Assembly (NCBI GenBank): GCA_029937655.1
Contig: JAPYPK010000037.1
Coordinates: 1 to 13,249, forward strand
Direction of reading: 5' to 3'
DNA: 13,249 bases
From: Nitrospinaceae bacterium
GTDB lineage: Bacteria; Nitrospinota; Nitrospinia; Nitrospinales; VA-1
Shown here one piece after another: positions 12,425 through 13,249 of the stretch (positions are counted from its first letter, which is position 1; each line of letters starts with the position of its first letter). The notes beneath the pieces were generated by a model, which saw only the letters and a list, made by a program, of their open reading frames with translations, was not told where the DNA came from and did not search any database. Both the position numbers and the translations under genes were made by a program.

Positions 12425-13249
12425 TTATAAGGAGTTTTTAAAAGCCCGGAATGTATTTTCCATAAGCATGGCAATAGTCATGGGTCCAACTCCCCCAGGG
12501 ACAGGTGTAATAAGAGAAACTTTTTTTAAAACTGATGAAAAATCAACGTCACCAACAAGTTTACCCGCCAAGCGGTTGATACCCACATCGATGACGACTG
12601 AGTTATCTTTTACCATATCCGCGGTAACAAAATTTGGTTTTCCGATAGCAGCAATAAGAATATCTGCAGATGCCGCAAGGTTGGATAAATTTTGGGTGCG
12701 AGAATGACAAATTGTAACCGTGGCATTTCTTTCGAGTAGAAGGAAAGCAACTGGTTTCCCAACAATATTGCTACGTCCAATGATTACGGCATTTTTTCCT
12801 TCAATCTCTACATCATATTTATCAAGCAGTTTAATGATACCAGCAGGAGTACATGGTTTAAATAAAGAATTTCCTGTTACAAGTCGACCAACATTTTCGA
12901 GATGAAAACCATCTACATCTTTTTGTGGGTTAATGGCTTCAAGAATTTTGTTTGAGGAAATGTGCTTGGGGAGAGGTAGTTGCACAAGAATTCCATGAAC
13001 TTTTTCGTCAATATTTAATTTATGAATAAGGTGTAATAATTCGGATTCTGTGGTGTTAGCAGGAAGAATATTCTCAAAGGATTGAAATCCAATATTGTTG
13101 CAGGTTTTATTTTTATTGCGAACATACACAGCAGATGCGGGATCATCACCGACTAAAACCACAGCGAGGCCTGGGGTTTTCCCAGTTTTCATCTTCAATG
13201 ATTGTACTTCGGTAGTAATATTTTCTTTAATCTGAGAGGCAACCATTTT
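12425..13249 (-). CDS. folD: Bifunctional methylenetetrahydrofolate dehydrogenase / cyclohydrolase FolD (5' end outside window)
   Basis: FolD oxidises 5,10-methylene-THF to methenyl-THF with NADP and hydrolyses this to 10-formyl-THF, feeding purine and formyl-Met synthesis in the cytoplasm. Motifs visible are P-G-L-A-V-V-L-V-G-D-D-P-A-S, Y-V-R-N-K-N-K-T-C (catalytic Lys, equivalent to K54 of the E. coli enzyme), G-I-L-V-Q-L-P-L-P, K-D-V-D-G-F-H, P-C-T-P-A-G, the dinucleotide-binding I-G-R-S-N-I-V-G-K-P and the family signature P-G-G-V-G-P-M-T. The Met at 13246 aligns inside the usual N-terminus (D-G-K-x-[IVL]-A-x-x-[IV]), and the codon before it is Lys, as expected. The true start is therefore about nine residues farther, past the window edge. 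The visible part is otherwise complete. It lies upstream of xseA on the same strand, about 150 bases away, with an inverted repeat between. Confidence 0.96.
   Translation of the reverse strand, partial: KMVASQIKENITTEVQSLKMKTGKTPGLAVVLVGDDPASAVYVRNKNKTCNNIGFQSFENILPANTTESELLHLIHKLNIDEKVHGILVQLPLPKHISSNKILEAINPQKDVDGFHLENVGRLVTGNSLFKPCTPAGIIKLLDKYDVEIEGKNAVIIGRSNIVGKPVAFLLLERNATVTICHSRTQNLSNLAASADILIAAIGKPNFVTADMVKDNSVVIDVGINRLAGKLVGDVDFSSVLKKVSLITPVPGGVGPMTIAMLMENTFRAFKNSL

Noticed and set aside
12357..12707. 116-codon + strand frame opposite folD
   Set aside because: It is mostly antisense to conserved FolD motifs and shows no domain features.
1..13249. CRISPR arrays, insertion sequences and rRNA genes
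   Set aside because: No regularly spaced repeats, transposase-like proteins, paired terminal repeats or rRNA motifs were seen on either strand.

Overview
The window is an AT-rich stretch of a Gram-negative-type bacterial chromosome. It carries housekeeping genes (tRNA-Asn, trhP, gpmA, tlyA, xseA/xseB, folD), a hopanoid gene (hpnH), two predicted lipoproteins and a sigma-54-dependent response regulator. This mix fits a hopanoid-making proteobacterium-like, deltaproteobacterial or Nitrospinota-type organism, but that is inference; the sequence read by eye does not fix the phylum.

Layout. At the left edge is a complete tRNA-Asn(GUU) with a strong intrinsic terminator. From about 328 to 4038 everything reads on the + strand and looks accessory: a secreted staphylococcal-nuclease-type enzyme, an orphan NtrC-type regulator, then a cluster of very small genes. 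These are a 57-residue single-span membrane protein, a stand-alone cyclic-nucleotide-binding (cNBD) protein, a 30-residue lipoprotein, a small frame-broken membrane ORF and a second stand-alone cNBD protein that aligns to the first without gaps. Next come trhP (+) and, converging on it across an apparent bidirectional terminator, a 64-residue two-span membrane protein (-). hpnH (+) follows with a plausible sigma-70 promoter.

From about 6953 onward nearly all genes are on the - strand. A TPR lipoprotein is followed by a pentapeptide-repeat protein, probably as an operon, and gpmA lies upstream of them. One unrecognised + strand gene (9455-9811) separates this block from folD - xseA - xseB - tlyA, which run right to left. 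folD runs off the right edge and lacks only a few N-terminal residues.

The most notable observation is in tlyA. Its S4 RNA-binding N-terminus begins inside the end of xseB and is in a different frame from the methyltransferase body. The two frames meet exactly at a run of ten A residues (coding strand), and one extra A would restore a normal 268-residue TlyA. A second, smaller ORF (3429-3613) breaks in the same way at a run of seven T. Both need a +1 base, so homopolymer under-calling, real mutation and transcriptional slippage all need to be separated. The tandem cNBD-only cluster is the best candidate for an undescribed signalling module; no cyclase or phosphodiesterase gene is visible nearby.
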